64,000 nucleotides of DNA from Cypionkella sinensis (lineage in GTDB: Bacteria; Pseudomonadota; Alphaproteobacteria; Rhodobacterales; Rhodobacteraceae). The notes under the pieces were generated by a model. The model was not told the DNA's origin. It was given only the letters and a program-made list of their open reading frames with translations, and made no database searches. Positions 25,652-34,707 of the stretch are shown in pieces. The DNA is taken from contig NZ_JBHRTO010000001.1 of assembly GCF_042646385.1 (NCBI RefSeq), positions 2,418,001-2,482,000 of the forward strand, in the 5' to 3' direction. Each line of letters starts with the position of its first letter. The first letter of the stretch is position 1. The position numbers and the translations under genes were made by a program.

Positions 25652-26467
25652 ATGGGAATCGCTGATGACATCGCGGGCGACTGGCACGCCGCTTTGGCCG
25701 CATTGGCGTGGCAGGTCGAGCTTGGCCTGACCGATATTTCCGCGGAAGCCCCGCTGGATCGCTATGATCTGCCCGAACCAATAAAGCCACCGCCCGCAGC
25801 GCCGCCCGTCGTCGCCCCCAAAGCACCGCTTCCACCGCCCCCCGAACCCGCAGCGCCCAATCCCGATTCCGCCATCCTCGCCGCCCGCGATGCCGCCAAC
25901 CGAGCCGCCACGCTGGAAGATCTGCGCGAAGCACTTGCGGCCTACGAACATTGTGACCTGAAGAAAGGCGCGCGCAATCTGGTGTTTGCAGATGGCAACC
26001 CCAAGGCCCGCGTGCTGATCCTCGGCGAAGCGCCGGGTGTCGAGGAAGACCGCGAAGGCCGCCCCTTTGTCGGTCGCGCCGGGCAACTGCTCGATAAAAT
26101 GTTCGCGGCCATCGGCCTCGCGCGCACCGCACCCGATCCCGCCGCCGCAGTCTATATCTTCAACACGATGCCCTGGCGGCCCCCGCAAAACCGCGATCCC
26201 TCGCCGCAGGAAATCGCCATGATGCGACCGTTTGTCGAACGCCATATCGCGCTGGTGGACCCAGATGTGATCGTGCTGATGGGCAACACACCGCTGCAAA
26301 CCGTGATGCAGACCAAGGGCATACTACGCCTGCGCGGCATCTGGGCCGAGGCTTTAGGCAAACACGTGCTGCCGATGACCCATCCCGCCTATCTGCTGCG
26401 CAACCCCGCCGCAAAGCGTGAGGCTTGGGCCGACCTGCTATCACTGCAAGAAAAGCTGCGCGGCTAA
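25652..26467 (+). CDS. Uracil-DNA glycosylase, family 4/5-like
   Basis: A 271-residue protein: an N-terminal region with a proline-rich linker (about residues 41-70), then a UDG-superfamily domain with GEAPG (125-129), FVGRAGQLLDKM, NTMPWRPPQNRDP and THPAYLLRN. It excises uracil from DNA. Only one cysteine (Cys101) is present, so the four-Cys iron-sulfur cluster typical of thermophilic family 4 enzymes cannot form. It is divergent from pyrB. Confidence 0.85.
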   Translation: MGIADDIAGDWHAALAALAWQVELGLTDISAEAPLDRYDLPEPIKPPPAAPPVVAPKAPLPPPPEPAAPNPDSAILAARDAANRAATLEDLREALAAYEHCDLKKGARNLVFADGNPKARVLILGEAPGVEEDREGRPFVGRAGQLLDKMFAAIGLARTAPDPAAAVYIFNTMPWRPPQNRDPSPQEIAMMRPFVERHIALVDPDVIVLMGNTPLQTVMQTKGILRLRGIWAEALGKHVLPMTHPAYLLRNPAAKREAWADLLSLQEKLRG

Positions 26468-26480
26468 GGTCATCCTCTGT

Positions 26481-26503
26481 GCAAAAGTATCCCCGCCGGA
26501 GGC
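26481..26503. repeat. Half copy of intergenic repeat family B
   Basis: GCAAAAGTATCCCCGCCGGA plus GGC, the complement of the right arm seen at 21758-21777 and 40201-40222. The opposing arm is missing, so no long hairpin forms. It lies between convergent genes. Confidence 0.65.
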
Positions 26504-26513
26504 ACCCACAGCT

Positions 26514-27320
26514 TCACGGTGCCGGACAGCCCGCGATTTCGACCGACCCACCTGCCCCGAGCACCGTCACCACCACGCCCGAGCGGTCCAGCGCAAAGGG
26601 CGCACCGCTGCTGGCCACCAGTTCGGCGCTGGCGGTCAGACGCCCGCCTGACCGCGCACTTTCCGCCTCCCCCACCCAAACGCTGGGATCGGCAGTTTCA
26701 AACACCACCGTCTCGGCCCCGCGCTGCGGCAAATCCAGCACGGCCGTCAGCCGCAAGCCATCGGCAATCGGGGCCACTTCGCAGGAAATCGCGCGCAAGC
26801 CCGCCATCTTGCCGCCGACAGGCTGCGCGTTCAGCGCCGCCTTGATCGCGGCATCCGGCCCGCCCTTGTCCAGCACAGCCGACAACTGCACCGCCGCCGG
26901 CATACAGATCTGATTGCACACGCCCAGATCAACCCCGGCCCGCAACTCCACCGGCTTTGACGGATCGCGCGGCACCACTTCTATCGGCAGAACCACACCG
27001 TCATGATAGCCGATGGTTTGCATGCCATTGGTGTGAAACACCACCGGGCTCGGCCAATACACCTTGACCGATTTCACATTCACCGACCCTGTCCAGTTGA
27101 ACAACGGCGGAATCCCGGCCTCGCCCGGACTGCGCCAATAGGTTTTCCACTGTGGCGCCAGTTGCAACCGCAACCCGGCCATGTGGTGCCCATTCGGCAT
27201 CTGCCAGCCCGGTAGCAGATCGGCCACCAAGACATCATCCTGCGTGGTAGCATGGCCCATACTGGCTGCGCACAGCCCAGCGCTGGCTAGAAACACGGCG
27301 GTGGTGAGGGTTTTCAACAT
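26514..27320 (-). CDS. Secreted DsbD N-terminal-domain-like protein (ScsB-type)
   Basis: A 268-residue protein with a signal peptide (MLKTLTTAVFLASAGLCAA). The mature part resembles the alpha domain of DsbD/ScsB: GLRLQLAPQWKTYWRSPGEA, YWPSPVVFHTNGMQTIGYHD and the CNQIC cysteine pair in DLGVCNQICMPA. Such domains pass reducing power to periplasmic partners. The membrane and thioredoxin parts of DsbD are absent, so it needs a partner encoded elsewhere or has a separate role. It is divergent from yqgE. Confidence 0.8.
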   Translation of the reverse strand: MLKTLTTAVFLASAGLCAASMGHATTQDDVLVADLLPGWQMPNGHHMAGLRLQLAPQWKTYWRSPGEAGIPPLFNWTGSVNVKSVKVYWPSPVVFHTNGMQTIGYHDGVVLPIEVVPRDPSKPVELRAGVDLGVCNQICMPAAVQLSAVLDKGGPDAAIKAALNAQPVGGKMAGLRAISCEVAPIADGLRLTAVLDLPQRGAETVVFETADPSVWVGEAESARSGGRLTASAELVASSGAPFALDRSGVVVTVLGAGGSVEIAGCPAP

Positions 27321-27446
27321 GGCCCTGTCATAAGCAAAGCCGCGCCGTCAGGAAAATCACGTTCCGGCGAGAGCCTTGTAACCATCCGCCGTTTTGCCCA
27401 TCTTGAGGTGACACAAAAGCGGGGCAGCACGATGGAGGGCAGCACG

Positions 27447-28001
27447 ATGGATCTGTGCGGAAAACTCTTGGTCGCCATGCCCGGCATGGGCGATGCGCGG
27501 TTTGAACACGCGGTCATTCTGGTCTGCGCCCACACGCCCGAAGGTGCGATGGGCCTGATCATCAACAAGACCCTGCCGGATATGTCTTTTGCGGGCCTGC
27601 TTGAGCATCTGAACATTCCTTTGGGCGATGAAAGCCGCAAGATTGCCGTGCATTTTGGCGGCCCGGTAGAGCGTGGCCGTGGCTTTGTGCTGCACAGCCC
27701 CGATTACACCGGCGGCCCCGCCACGCTGCGCATCGAAGGCGGCTATGGAATGACGGCAACGCTTGATGTGCTGGAAGCGCTCGCCCAAGGCCTTGGCCCC
27801 GACAAGGCCTTGCTGGCACTGGGTTATTCCGGCTGGGGTCCGGGCCAGCTCGAGGCCGAAATCACCCGCAACGACTGGCTGACGGTCGAGCCCACCGAGG
27901 CGCTGATCTTTGCCGAAAACAACGCCGCCAAATGGGCCAGCGCGTTGCGGGTGATGGGGATCGAGCCGCTGACCCTTTCGGCCACCGCCGGACGGGCCTG
28001 A
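27447..28001 (+). CDS. yqgE: YqgE/AlgH family protein (UPF0301)
   Basis: A 184-residue protein with the UPF0301 pattern: GKLLVAMPGMGDARFEHAVI, AMGLIINKTLPDMSF, VHFGGPVERGRGFVLHS and GYSGWGPGQLEAEI. The molecular role is not established. The ATG at 27447 has GGAGGG seven bases before it; an in-frame ATG at 27432 has no such site. A short direct duplication (GCAGCACGATGGA) surrounds the start. It is convergent with ccoS. Confidence 0.88.
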   Translation: MDLCGKLLVAMPGMGDARFEHAVILVCAHTPEGAMGLIINKTLPDMSFAGLLEHLNIPLGDESRKIAVHFGGPVERGRGFVLHSPDYTGGPATLRIEGGYGMTATLDVLEALAQGLGPDKALLALGYSGWGPGQLEAEITRNDWLTVEPTEALIFAENNAAKWASALRVMGIEPLTLSATAGRA

Positions 28002-28046
28002 TTTTGCAGCACAGCGCTACGTAACCGATTTTCGTGCCGAATTCGC

Positions 28047-28205
28047 TTACGGCTTTGGATGATCGTCCCAGTCCTTCATCAAAATCCGGCTGGCATCGCC
28101 CGACGGATCATCAAACTGCTTGGTTTTCATCGCCCAGATGAAGGCCAGCAGGCCAATGCCCCCCAGAATCAACGATACCGGAATCAGGATCGTCAGGATC
28201 TCCAT
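28047..28205 (-). CDS. ccoS: cbb3 oxidase maturation protein CcoS
   Basis: A 52-residue protein: one N-terminal membrane span (MEILTILIPVSLILGGIGLL) followed by AFIWAMKTKQFDDPSGDASR, the CcoS/FixS signature. It is needed to insert heme and copper into cbb3 oxidase. The ATG shares one base with the ccoI stop (TGATG), so translation is coupled. It is the last gene of ccoGHIS. Confidence 0.93.
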   Translation of the reverse strand: MEILTILIPVSLILGGIGLLAFIWAMKTKQFDDPSGDASRILMKDWDDHPKP

Positions 28206-30391
28206 CACTTCAACCTCATCGCATTCAGCGACACCGTAATCGACGACAAAGACATCGCCAAGGCCGCCGCCAAAGGCGTTGCAGCCCCGATCAACGCCAG
28301 CGGCACCGCGATCACATTGTAAGCCGCCGAAATCCCGAAATTCTCAACCATCCGCCGCGTTGCCTGACGCGCTATTCGGGTTGCATCGCCAATCGGCGCC
28401 ATATCCTGCCCCAGCAGCACGATGTCCGAAGCCGTCCGCGCCGCATCCAGCGCCGTCGCCGGTGAGATGCTGACATGCGCAGCCGCCAAGGCCGCCGTGT
28501 CGTTCAGCCCGTCGCCCACCATCAGCACCCGCCGCCCCTCTGCCGTCAGATCCCGCACCAGCGCCACTTTTTCGGCGGGCAGCGCCCCCGCCACCCAATC
28601 GGAAATCCCCAGCCGCGCAGCCATGGCCTGCACCGCACCCGGCACATCGCCTGAGATCAGCTTGATCCGCATCCCCTGCGACATAAGCTGCTCAATCGCA
28701 GCCACGGCCCCCGGACGCAAACTATCGGCAAAGGCAAAGGCCTGCGTCTGCGCGCCAACGCGCAGATAAGTCGCCGTCACCTCCAGCGGAGCAACGTCGC
28801 ACCAATCTGCACGGCCCAAGCGCACCGCCTGCCCCTGCCAATACCCCTCAACACCATATCCCGGCACCTCGCGCAGATGGGCGATCGCCTCTGCTGCCAG
28901 TCCCTGCGCCCGCACCGCCGCAGCCAAAGCCTGCGCCAGCGGATGTGATGAGCCAGCCGCCAACCCCGCCGCCACCTGCAACGCCCATTCAGGATGCGCC
29001 GCCCCATCCACCAATTCCGGCGCGCCCATCGTCAGCGTGCCGGTCTTGTCGAACACCACGGTATCCACCTGCGCCAGCCGCTCCAGCGCCGTGCCATGTT
29101 TGATCAGCAGCCCCTTGCGAAACAGCTTGCCGCTTGCCGCCGTCACTACGGCAGGCACCGCCAATCCCAAGGCACAGGGGCAGGTGATGATCAGCACCGC
29201 CGCCGAGATATTGATCGCAAAGCGCAAATCCCCGCCCGTCGCCCACATCCAATAACCAAAGGCGCTGAACGACAGGATATGCACCAAGGGCGAATAAAAC
29301 CGCGCCGCGCGTTCAGCCAGCGTCGTGTATTTCGTTTTGGCACTTTCCGCCACCGCCACCAGATCAGCCATCCGGTGCAGGCTAGAATCGCGCCCCGCCG
29401 CCGTCACCCGCACCTCCAGCGGCCCGGTCAGATTGACCTCACCCGCCGCCACAACCGTCCCCGGCCCCACGAACACCGGCAGGCTTTCCCCGGTGAGCAG
29501 GCTGCGATCCACCTCAGATGCGCCTGCCTCTACCACGCCATCCACCGGCATCCGGCCACCCGGACGCACCCGCACCAGATCACCAACGGCCACTTCCGAG
29601 ATCACCCGCACCACCTCGGCGCCATCCAGCAGCACCATGGCCCGAGGCACCTCAAGCGCCGCCAATTCCTCGGCAGCCGAGCGTGCAACTGCGCGCGTGC
29701 GATGGTCCAGATACCGCCCCAGCAGCAGGAAAAAGCACAGCATCACCGCCGCATCGAAATAGGCGTGATGCCCGGATTTGATCGTCTCGAACAACGAAAT
29801 CGACGAAGCCAGCACCAAGGCCAGCGAGATAGGAAAATCCATCCCAAGCCGCCCAACCTTCACCCCCGCCCAAGCCGAGCGGAAAAACGGCTGGCCACAG
29901 AAAATCACCGTCGGCACCGCAATCGCCGCCGAAATCCAGTGGAACATGTCGCGCGTGGCACCTTCTGCCCCCGACCACACCGCCACCGACAGCAGCATCA
30001 CGTTCATCATCGAGAAAAACGCGACACCCAACCGCATCAGCAACTCGCGGCCCTGACGATCTGTCTCGGTGGCGCTCAGCAAGCCCGCATCCAGCTCGTG
30101 CGCCTCATAGCCCACGCCTGCCAGCACCCCGATCAAAGCCTCGGCTGTCACCTCTGCATCCGCATCCACCGACACCCGCTTCATCGTCAGATTGACCCGC
30201 GACGACGCCACTCCCGGCACCGCCGCCAGCGCGCCTTCAACTGTCGAGATACAAGCCGCGCAATGCGCCGCAGGCAGCGACAGCATCAGCCGTCCCTTGG
30301 CCGCCACCTGCGCCTGAGCCGCTGCCATTGGTGCCACCACACAGGCCGGACAAGCCGCCATTCCGCCGTGTTCAACCTCGACCAGTGCCAT
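28205..30391 (-). CDS. ccoI: Copper-translocating P-type ATPase CcoI (FixI)
   Basis: A 728-residue P1B-type ATPase. It has an N-terminal heavy-metal domain with the CAAC pair (LPAAHCAACISTVEG), a further Cys pair CPAC near residue 14, the membrane CPC motif (ITCPCALGLAVP), the phosphorylation site DKTGT and the hinge GDGLNDTAAL. It supplies copper for the CuB centre of cbb3 oxidase in the periplasm. It follows ccoH after three bases and couples to ccoS. Confidence 0.95.
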   Translation of the reverse strand: MALVEVEHGGMAACPACVVAPMAAAQAQVAAKGRLMLSLPAAHCAACISTVEGALAAVPGVASSRVNLTMKRVSVDADAEVTAEALIGVLAGVGYEAHELDAGLLSATETDRQGRELLMRLGVAFFSMMNVMLLSVAVWSGAEGATRDMFHWISAAIAVPTVIFCGQPFFRSAWAGVKVGRLGMDFPISLALVLASSISLFETIKSGHHAYFDAAVMLCFFLLLGRYLDHRTRAVARSAAEELAALEVPRAMVLLDGAEVVRVISEVAVGDLVRVRPGGRMPVDGVVEAGASEVDRSLLTGESLPVFVGPGTVVAAGEVNLTGPLEVRVTAAGRDSSLHRMADLVAVAESAKTKYTTLAERAARFYSPLVHILSFSAFGYWMWATGGDLRFAINISAAVLIITCPCALGLAVPAVVTAASGKLFRKGLLIKHGTALERLAQVDTVVFDKTGTLTMGAPELVDGAAHPEWALQVAAGLAAGSSHPLAQALAAAVRAQGLAAEAIAHLREVPGYGVEGYWQGQAVRLGRADWCDVAPLEVTATYLRVGAQTQAFAFADSLRPGAVAAIEQLMSQGMRIKLISGDVPGAVQAMAARLGISDWVAGALPAEKVALVRDLTAEGRRVLMVGDGLNDTAALAAAHVSISPATALDAARTASDIVLLGQDMAPIGDATRIARQATRRMVENFGISAAYNVIAVPLALIGAATPLAAALAMSLSSITVSLNAMRLK

Positions 30392-30394
30392 GGC

Positions 30395-30868
30395 CTAGCC
30401 CTTCACAAACAGATTCAGCCGTTGCTGGAACAGCACGCCATCGCCCGAATGGGCGGTGACATGCAGCATCCATTTGCCGGTATGCAGCGCCACTTTCGCC
30501 ACATAGACCCCGCCTTCATAGATGAATTGCGGCGTGGAATCCTCGCGTGCCTCGGTTACGCGGCCCAGCAGCACCTGCAAACCCTCAACCACCACCGGCT
30601 TGCCCGCCTTGTCGGCGAAGGCCAGCACCAGCTCGTCCTTCGCGCCATCGTATTGCGGCGCCACCGTCCAGCCCAAAGCCTCTTGCGCTTTGCGATCCGC
30701 GTCAAAGGTCTGGCTGGCGACGTAGGAGTTTTCCACCTCCAGCCCCGGAAACGTGCTGATCGCCTTATAGGCCATCACCAGATTGACCGCAATGATCACG
30801 CCAAACGCCGCCACGGTAAACGCCAGCACATGCCAGCCCTTGATTTCGCGCACGCCTGCTTCGGCCAT
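30395..30868 (-). CDS. ccoH: cbb3 oxidase assembly protein CcoH (FixH)
   Basis: A 157-residue protein with one N-terminal membrane span (GWHVLAFTVAAFGVIIAVNL, about residues 10-30) and a periplasmic domain, matching FixH. The MAYKAISTFPGLEVENSYVA segment after the span is characteristic. It binds CcoNOP during assembly. The ATG at 30868 is one base beyond the ccoG stop, so the two are tightly coupled. Upstream in-frame ATGs lie inside ccoG. Confidence 0.9.
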   Translation of the reverse strand: MAEAGVREIKGWHVLAFTVAAFGVIIAVNLVMAYKAISTFPGLEVENSYVASQTFDADRKAQEALGWTVAPQYDGAKDELVLAFADKAGKPVVVEGLQVLLGRVTEAREDSTPQFIYEGGVYVAKVALHTGKWMLHVTAHSGDGVLFQQRLNLFVKG

Positions 30869-30869
30869 C

Positions 30870-32303
30870 TTATTCACCCTTTCCGTTGAACACGGTGTCA
30901 TGATGCACCCGATCATTGCTTGGCACGGCTTCGGTGCCAAGATCCTGTATCCACAGCCGCAGATCGGTGCGTGCAGCCTCAGCGCCCAACGAATGCGCAG
31001 GGGCAGTCACGAACAGGCGCTGGGTTTTGGTCGCATTGGCAGGCACCAGCACCTTCAACCCCGGCTCGCCATCCAGCGTCAGCAAGAACCCGGCATCAGA
31101 GGTCGCGGCAAAGGTGAACCAGCGGTCCTCGCCATGCTTGTTGCGCAGCCGCAATTCATAGGTGTTGCGGATAGAGCCATCCGACAGCGTCACAAACATC
31201 GGATTGCGCACCGGAGTCACACTGACATCAATCGACGCCCGCAGGAACAGCGCCACCACCAGCGCTATACCGATCCCCGCCCATAGCACGGTATACATCA
31301 CCGTGCGCGGCCGGAACACATGCGCCCAGACCGATTTCGGAGGTTGCCCCGCGCGTTCACGGGTTTCATCCGTCAGGGCCATATAGCTGATCAGGTTCAA
31401 CGGCTTGCCGATCTTCGCCATCGTGTCATTGCAGGCGTCAATGCACAGACCGCAAGTGATGCAAGCCATCTGCTGCCCGTTGCGAATATCAATCCCCATC
31501 GGGCAGACGTTGACGCAAGCCATACAGTCGATGCAATCGCCGTTACCTTCGACGCTCGCCTTGCCGCGCGGCTCGCCCCGCCAGTCGCGATAGCCGATGG
31601 TCAGCGTGTCCTCATCCACCATCGCCGCCTGAATCCGCGGCCACGGGCAGGCATAGATGCAAATCTGTTCGCGCGCGAAGCCGCCAAAGAAAAACGTCGT
31701 CGCTGTCAGAATAGCCATGGTGATATAGGCCACCGGGTGCGCGGTGCCGTGGATCAAGTTTTGCAGCAGTGTCGGCGCATCAGTAAAATAGAACACCCAA
31801 GCCCCGCCGGTGGCGAGGCCGATCAGCAGCCAGACCGTCCATTTCACCGCCCGCTTGCGCAGCTTTTCGATGTTCCAGCTTTGCCGATGCAGCCGCAGCC
31901 GCGCGTTGCGGTCGCCTTCAACCCAGCGTTCCACCAGAATGAACAGATCGGTCCACACCGTTTGCGGGCAGGCATAGCCACACCAGACCCGCCCTGCGGC
32001 GCTGGTGAACAAGAACAGCCCCAGCCCCGCCATGATCAACAGCCCCGCGACGAAATAGAACTCGTAGGGCCATATCTCGATCATGAAGAAGAAAAACCGC
32101 CGGTTGGCGATATCGACCAACACTGCCTGATCCGGCAGGCTTGGCCCGCGATCCCAGCGCAGCCACGGCGTTATGTAATAGATCCCCAGCATCGCCCCCA
32201 TCAGCCACCATTTCAGCGTGCGAAAGGTGCCTTTGACCCGGCGCGGAAAAATCGGTTCGCGTGCGGCGTAAAGGCTGGGTGGTGGGGAATCGGTATGGGT
32301 CAC
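30870..32303 (-). CDS. ccoG: cbb3 oxidase accessory iron-sulfur protein CcoG (FixG)
   Basis: A 477-residue membrane protein with several N-terminal spans. It has a conserved RVWCGYACPQTVWTDLF region, two 4Fe-4S motifs (CIDCMACVNVCPMGIDIR and CITCGLCIDACN) and a C-terminal Ig-like domain. CcoG is a cupric reductase involved in supplying copper to cbb3 oxidase. It heads ccoGHIS and has an FNR-like box 57 bases upstream. Confidence 0.95.
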   Translation of the reverse strand: MTHTDSPPPSLYAAREPIFPRRVKGTFRTLKWWLMGAMLGIYYITPWLRWDRGPSLPDQAVLVDIANRRFFFFMIEIWPYEFYFVAGLLIMAGLGLFLFTSAAGRVWCGYACPQTVWTDLFILVERWVEGDRNARLRLHRQSWNIEKLRKRAVKWTVWLLIGLATGGAWVFYFTDAPTLLQNLIHGTAHPVAYITMAILTATTFFFGGFAREQICIYACPWPRIQAAMVDEDTLTIGYRDWRGEPRGKASVEGNGDCIDCMACVNVCPMGIDIRNGQQMACITCGLCIDACNDTMAKIGKPLNLISYMALTDETRERAGQPPKSVWAHVFRPRTVMYTVLWAGIGIALVVALFLRASIDVSVTPVRNPMFVTLSDGSIRNTYELRLRNKHGEDRWFTFAATSDAGFLLTLDGEPGLKVLVPANATKTQRLFVTAPAHSLGAEAARTDLRLWIQDLGTEAVPSNDRVHHDTVFNGKGE

Positions 32304-32359
32304 GGAAGTCTCCGGTGGCTAAGGCTGCCCCTCTATGCGCCCCGTCGCCCTGCCGGACT

Positions 32360-32373
32360 TTGACATGAATCAA
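32360..32373 (-). promoter_or_regulatory. FNR/FnrL box upstream of ccoGHIS
   Basis: TTGAC-ATGA-ATCAA matches the consensus TTGAT-N4-ATCAA with one change. It is centred about 63 bases before the ccoG ATG, leaving room for a start site at the usual -41.5 spacing. It overlaps the gap after the LysR gene stop. Confidence 0.7.
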
Positions 32374-32394
32374 TTCCGCATCCGAAATACAGCT

Positions 32395-33273
32395 TCACCC
32401 TGCGACCGTTTGTCCACGCCCGCTGGCCGCTTGCTTCAGCAGCCAATCGCAAAACACCTGCAACGCTGGGCGCAAAATTCCCGGTCGCGTCACCAGAAAA
32501 TAGCCCTCGCGGCCATGATCTTCGTGCAGCAGCCGCAAGCGCCCGGCGTTCAGATCGGCCTGCATGAACGCGCGCACCGATATCGCCACCCCTTGCCCAT
32601 CCCGCGCCGCATCCAGCAATAGCGTGCCCGGCATCGACGTCATCCCCGCCCCCATCGCCCGCTGAAGCCCGTGCTTCTCCAGAAACGCCGTCGCCTCGGA
32701 TGTGCCCAACTCCTGCAACCACGGCAGTTTCGCCAGATCAGCCAAGGTCGAGGCCGCACCCTCGGGCACCAGCTTGGGCGAAGCCACCACCACCACGCCC
32801 GAGCGCAGCACCAACTTTGACACCAGCCCAGGCCATCCGCCATTGCCATAGCGGATGCCCAGATCAGCTTCACGCCCGATGTCGCGGCTTTCCGCGGTGG
32901 GGTCGATCACCAGATCAATTCCCGGATGCTTGGCTCGAAAATCCGCTAGCCGCGGCAGCAGCCATCCGCCCGCAAAAGTCGAGGTCGTGGTGATCCGCAA
33001 GACGCGTGCGGCATCGGCCCCGGCTAGATCGTTAATCGTGGTGGCAATCGCGGCAAAGCTGCCTTGCAACACCTCTGCCAAACGCCGCCCCTCCGCCGTC
33101 AGCCCCAACCGCCGCCCACCTCGTTCGACCAGAGCAAAGCCCAGATGCGCCTCTAACGCCCGGATTTGCTGGCTGATCGCCGCATGAGTCACGCCAATCC
33201 GCGCCCCGGCCTCCTCGACCCCGCCAGCTTCGGCAAGGGCCGAAAATGCCCGCAACGCCGATAGTGGGGGCAT
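32395..33273 (-). CDS. LysR-family transcriptional regulator (GcvA-like)
   Basis: A 292-residue LTTR. The N-terminal helix-turn-helix (ALRAFSALAEAGGVEEAGAR, VTHAAISQQIRALEAHLGF) is followed by a substrate domain with FRAKHPGIDLVIDPTAE and ADLGIRYGNGGWPGL, close to the GcvA subgroup. It lies between ccoP and ccoG, a place where the two cco operons are normally adjacent. Nothing in it suggests oxygen or copper sensing. A divergent small gene starts 114 bases away and is a possible target. Confidence 0.85.
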   Translation of the reverse strand: MPPLSALRAFSALAEAGGVEEAGARIGVTHAAISQQIRALEAHLGFALVERGGRRLGLTAEGRRLAEVLQGSFAAIATTINDLAGADAARVLRITTTSTFAGGWLLPRLADFRAKHPGIDLVIDPTAESRDIGREADLGIRYGNGGWPGLVSKLVLRSGVVVVASPKLVPEGAASTLADLAKLPWLQELGTSEATAFLEKHGLQRAMGAGMTSMPGTLLLDAARDGQGVAISVRAFMQADLNAGRLRLLHEDHGREGYFLVTRPGILRPALQVFCDWLLKQAASGRGQTVAG

Positions 33274-33386
33274 GTGTCGCTAGTCAATCATGAAAGTAAA
33301 CCTTACATGGAAAAATGGTTGCTGCGTGGAATCATATGCCACTCTGGGCGATATTCATCACATCAAGCAACCGATACGAGGCCACC

Positions 33387-33560
33387 ATGTTAGGAATTCT
33401 TGCTGCCGCCTTTGGCGTCGCCACCCGCACCGATCACCCCAGCGCCCCGCAAACCGACCGCCGCACCAGCCGCGAGAAACTGGTCGCGCAACGGCGGTGG
33501 GAGGATGAATATTTCTGGCAGGGCCGCAGCGGCACCCCCGGCGACGGGCCACGCCGCTGA
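33387..33560 (+). CDS. 57-residue basic protein of unknown function
   Basis: MLGILAAAFGVATRTD is followed by a strongly charged tail with TSREKLVAQRRWEDEYFWQG. The ATG has GAGG five bases upstream, and a strong terminator follows the stop, so the unit looks genuine. The first 12 residues are hydrophobic but too short for a full span. It is divergent from the LysR regulator and may be controlled by it. No family is recognised. Confidence 0.6.
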   Translation: MLGILAAAFGVATRTDHPSAPQTDRRTSREKLVAQRRWEDEYFWQGRSGTPGDGPRR

Positions 33561-33577
33561 TCGTCCCACAAGACAAA

Positions 33578-33609
33578 GCCGCCCCCGGCGCGCACCGGGG
33601 GCGGCTTTT
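33578..33609. terminator. Bidirectional terminator between the 57-aa gene and ccoP
   Basis: GCCGCCCCCGG (33578-33588) and CCGGGGGCGGC (33595-33605) form an 11-bp stem followed by TTTT; AAA before the stem gives a T-run on the other strand. It serves the convergent 57-aa gene and ccoNOQP. Confidence 0.9.
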
Positions 33610-33624
33610 CTGGGTTTAGTGCAG

Positions 33625-34503
33625 TTACTCGCCGCCACCAAGGCTATGCACATAGGTTGCAACAGCCCGGATTTCATCTTCTGACAGCTTGCCACCCCAG
33701 GCCGGCATCACGCCATAGCGGGCCTTCGTGACAGTCTCGGTCAGGGTCGCCGCATCGCCGCCATACAGCCAGATCGCATCTGTCAGGTTCGGCGCGCCGA
33801 ACTCGCGGTTGCCCTTGCCATCCTCACCATGACAGCCAACGCAGTTCTCGGCGAACACCGCAGCCCCCGCTGATGCCTGCGTCGCATCATGATCCTGCCC
33901 CGAGATTTGCAGCACATACTGCACCACATCGGCGATCTGCGGTTTTTCTAGGATGCCATCCACCCCGAAGGCTGGCATCTGCGACAACCGCGCATCTTCA
34001 TCGGTGGTGTTGCGGATACCATGGGTGATTGTGGTGTGGATCGCGTTCATGTCGCCGCCCCACAGCCAGTCATTGTCGAGCAGGTTCGGATAGCCCTTAC
34101 CCTGCACCCCGGCTGCACCCGAGCCATGGCATTGCGCGCAGTTGTTCTTGAACACCGAAGCCCCAGCCGAGACCGCAAAGGTCTTCAACTCGTCATTGCC
34201 CGGAATGCTGGCCAGATCAGCCGCCACCAACTTGGCCTTGATCGGTGCATTGGCATCGTCAAACCGCTTGATATCGGCCTCAACCTCGGTCCGTTGGTTC
34301 GATCCGATCACCCCTTGGGTATGCCCGGTCAGCAACGGCCAGGCCGGATAGGCGATGGTGTAACCAATCCCCCAGATGATTGTCAGATACAAAACCCACA
34401 CCCACCAGCGCGGCATCGGGTTGTCAAATTCCTGAATCCCGTCCCAGACATGGCCGGTTGTCGGCACCTCACGCGGGGTTTGCTTTACTTGCTTGGCGCA
34501 CAT
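33625..34503 (-). CDS. ccoP: cbb3 oxidase diheme cytochrome c subunit CcoP
   Basis: A 292-residue protein with an N-terminal domain (HVWDGIQEFDNPMPRWWVWV), one membrane span and two cytochrome c domains with heme sites CAQCH and CVGCH. It passes electrons from cytochrome c toward CcoO/CcoN. The ATG follows GGAGG at eight bases and overlaps the ccoQ tail region. It is the last structural gene before a terminator. Confidence 0.96.
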   Translation of the reverse strand: MCAKQVKQTPREVPTTGHVWDGIQEFDNPMPRWWVWVLYLTIIWGIGYTIAYPAWPLLTGHTQGVIGSNQRTEVEADIKRFDDANAPIKAKLVAADLASIPGNDELKTFAVSAGASVFKNNCAQCHGSGAAGVQGKGYPNLLDNDWLWGGDMNAIHTTITHGIRNTTDEDARLSQMPAFGVDGILEKPQIADVVQYVLQISGQDHDATQASAGAAVFAENCVGCHGEDGKGNREFGAPNLTDAIWLYGGDAATLTETVTKARYGVMPAWGGKLSEDEIRAVATYVHSLGGGE

Positions 34504-34506
34504 GTC

Positions 34507-34698
34507 TCACGCCTCCTCGGTTTGCGGCGCAGGTGCCGCCGGTTTCTGATCATGGCGGAAGATCGAATTCGCAATATCCTCATGGGTTTGCCGCGATCCG
34601 GGCCGCCAGGCCCAGACGAACACCCCCAGAAAGAACACGGTCAGGAACAACAGCACCCAACTGTCGGCGAATTCGCGCAAGAGACTATAAAGTTCCAT
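34507..34698 (-). CDS. ccoQ: cbb3 oxidase subunit CcoQ
   Basis: A 63-residue single-span protein (MELYSLLREFADSWVLLFLT, span about 13-32) with the CcoQ tail VFVWAWRPGSRQTHEDIANS. It stabilises the cbb3 complex. It lies between ccoO and ccoP with gaps of nine and three bases. Confidence 0.93.
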   Translation of the reverse strand: MELYSLLREFADSWVLLFLTVFFLGVFVWAWRPGSRQTHEDIANSIFRHDQKPAAPAPQTEEA

Positions 34699-34707
34699 CG
34701 CGTCCCC

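Noticed and set aside
28994..30889. A 631-codon plus-strand frame
   Set aside because: It is antisense to ccoI, whose P-type ATPase motifs are intact. The translation is Arg/His-rich with no domain.
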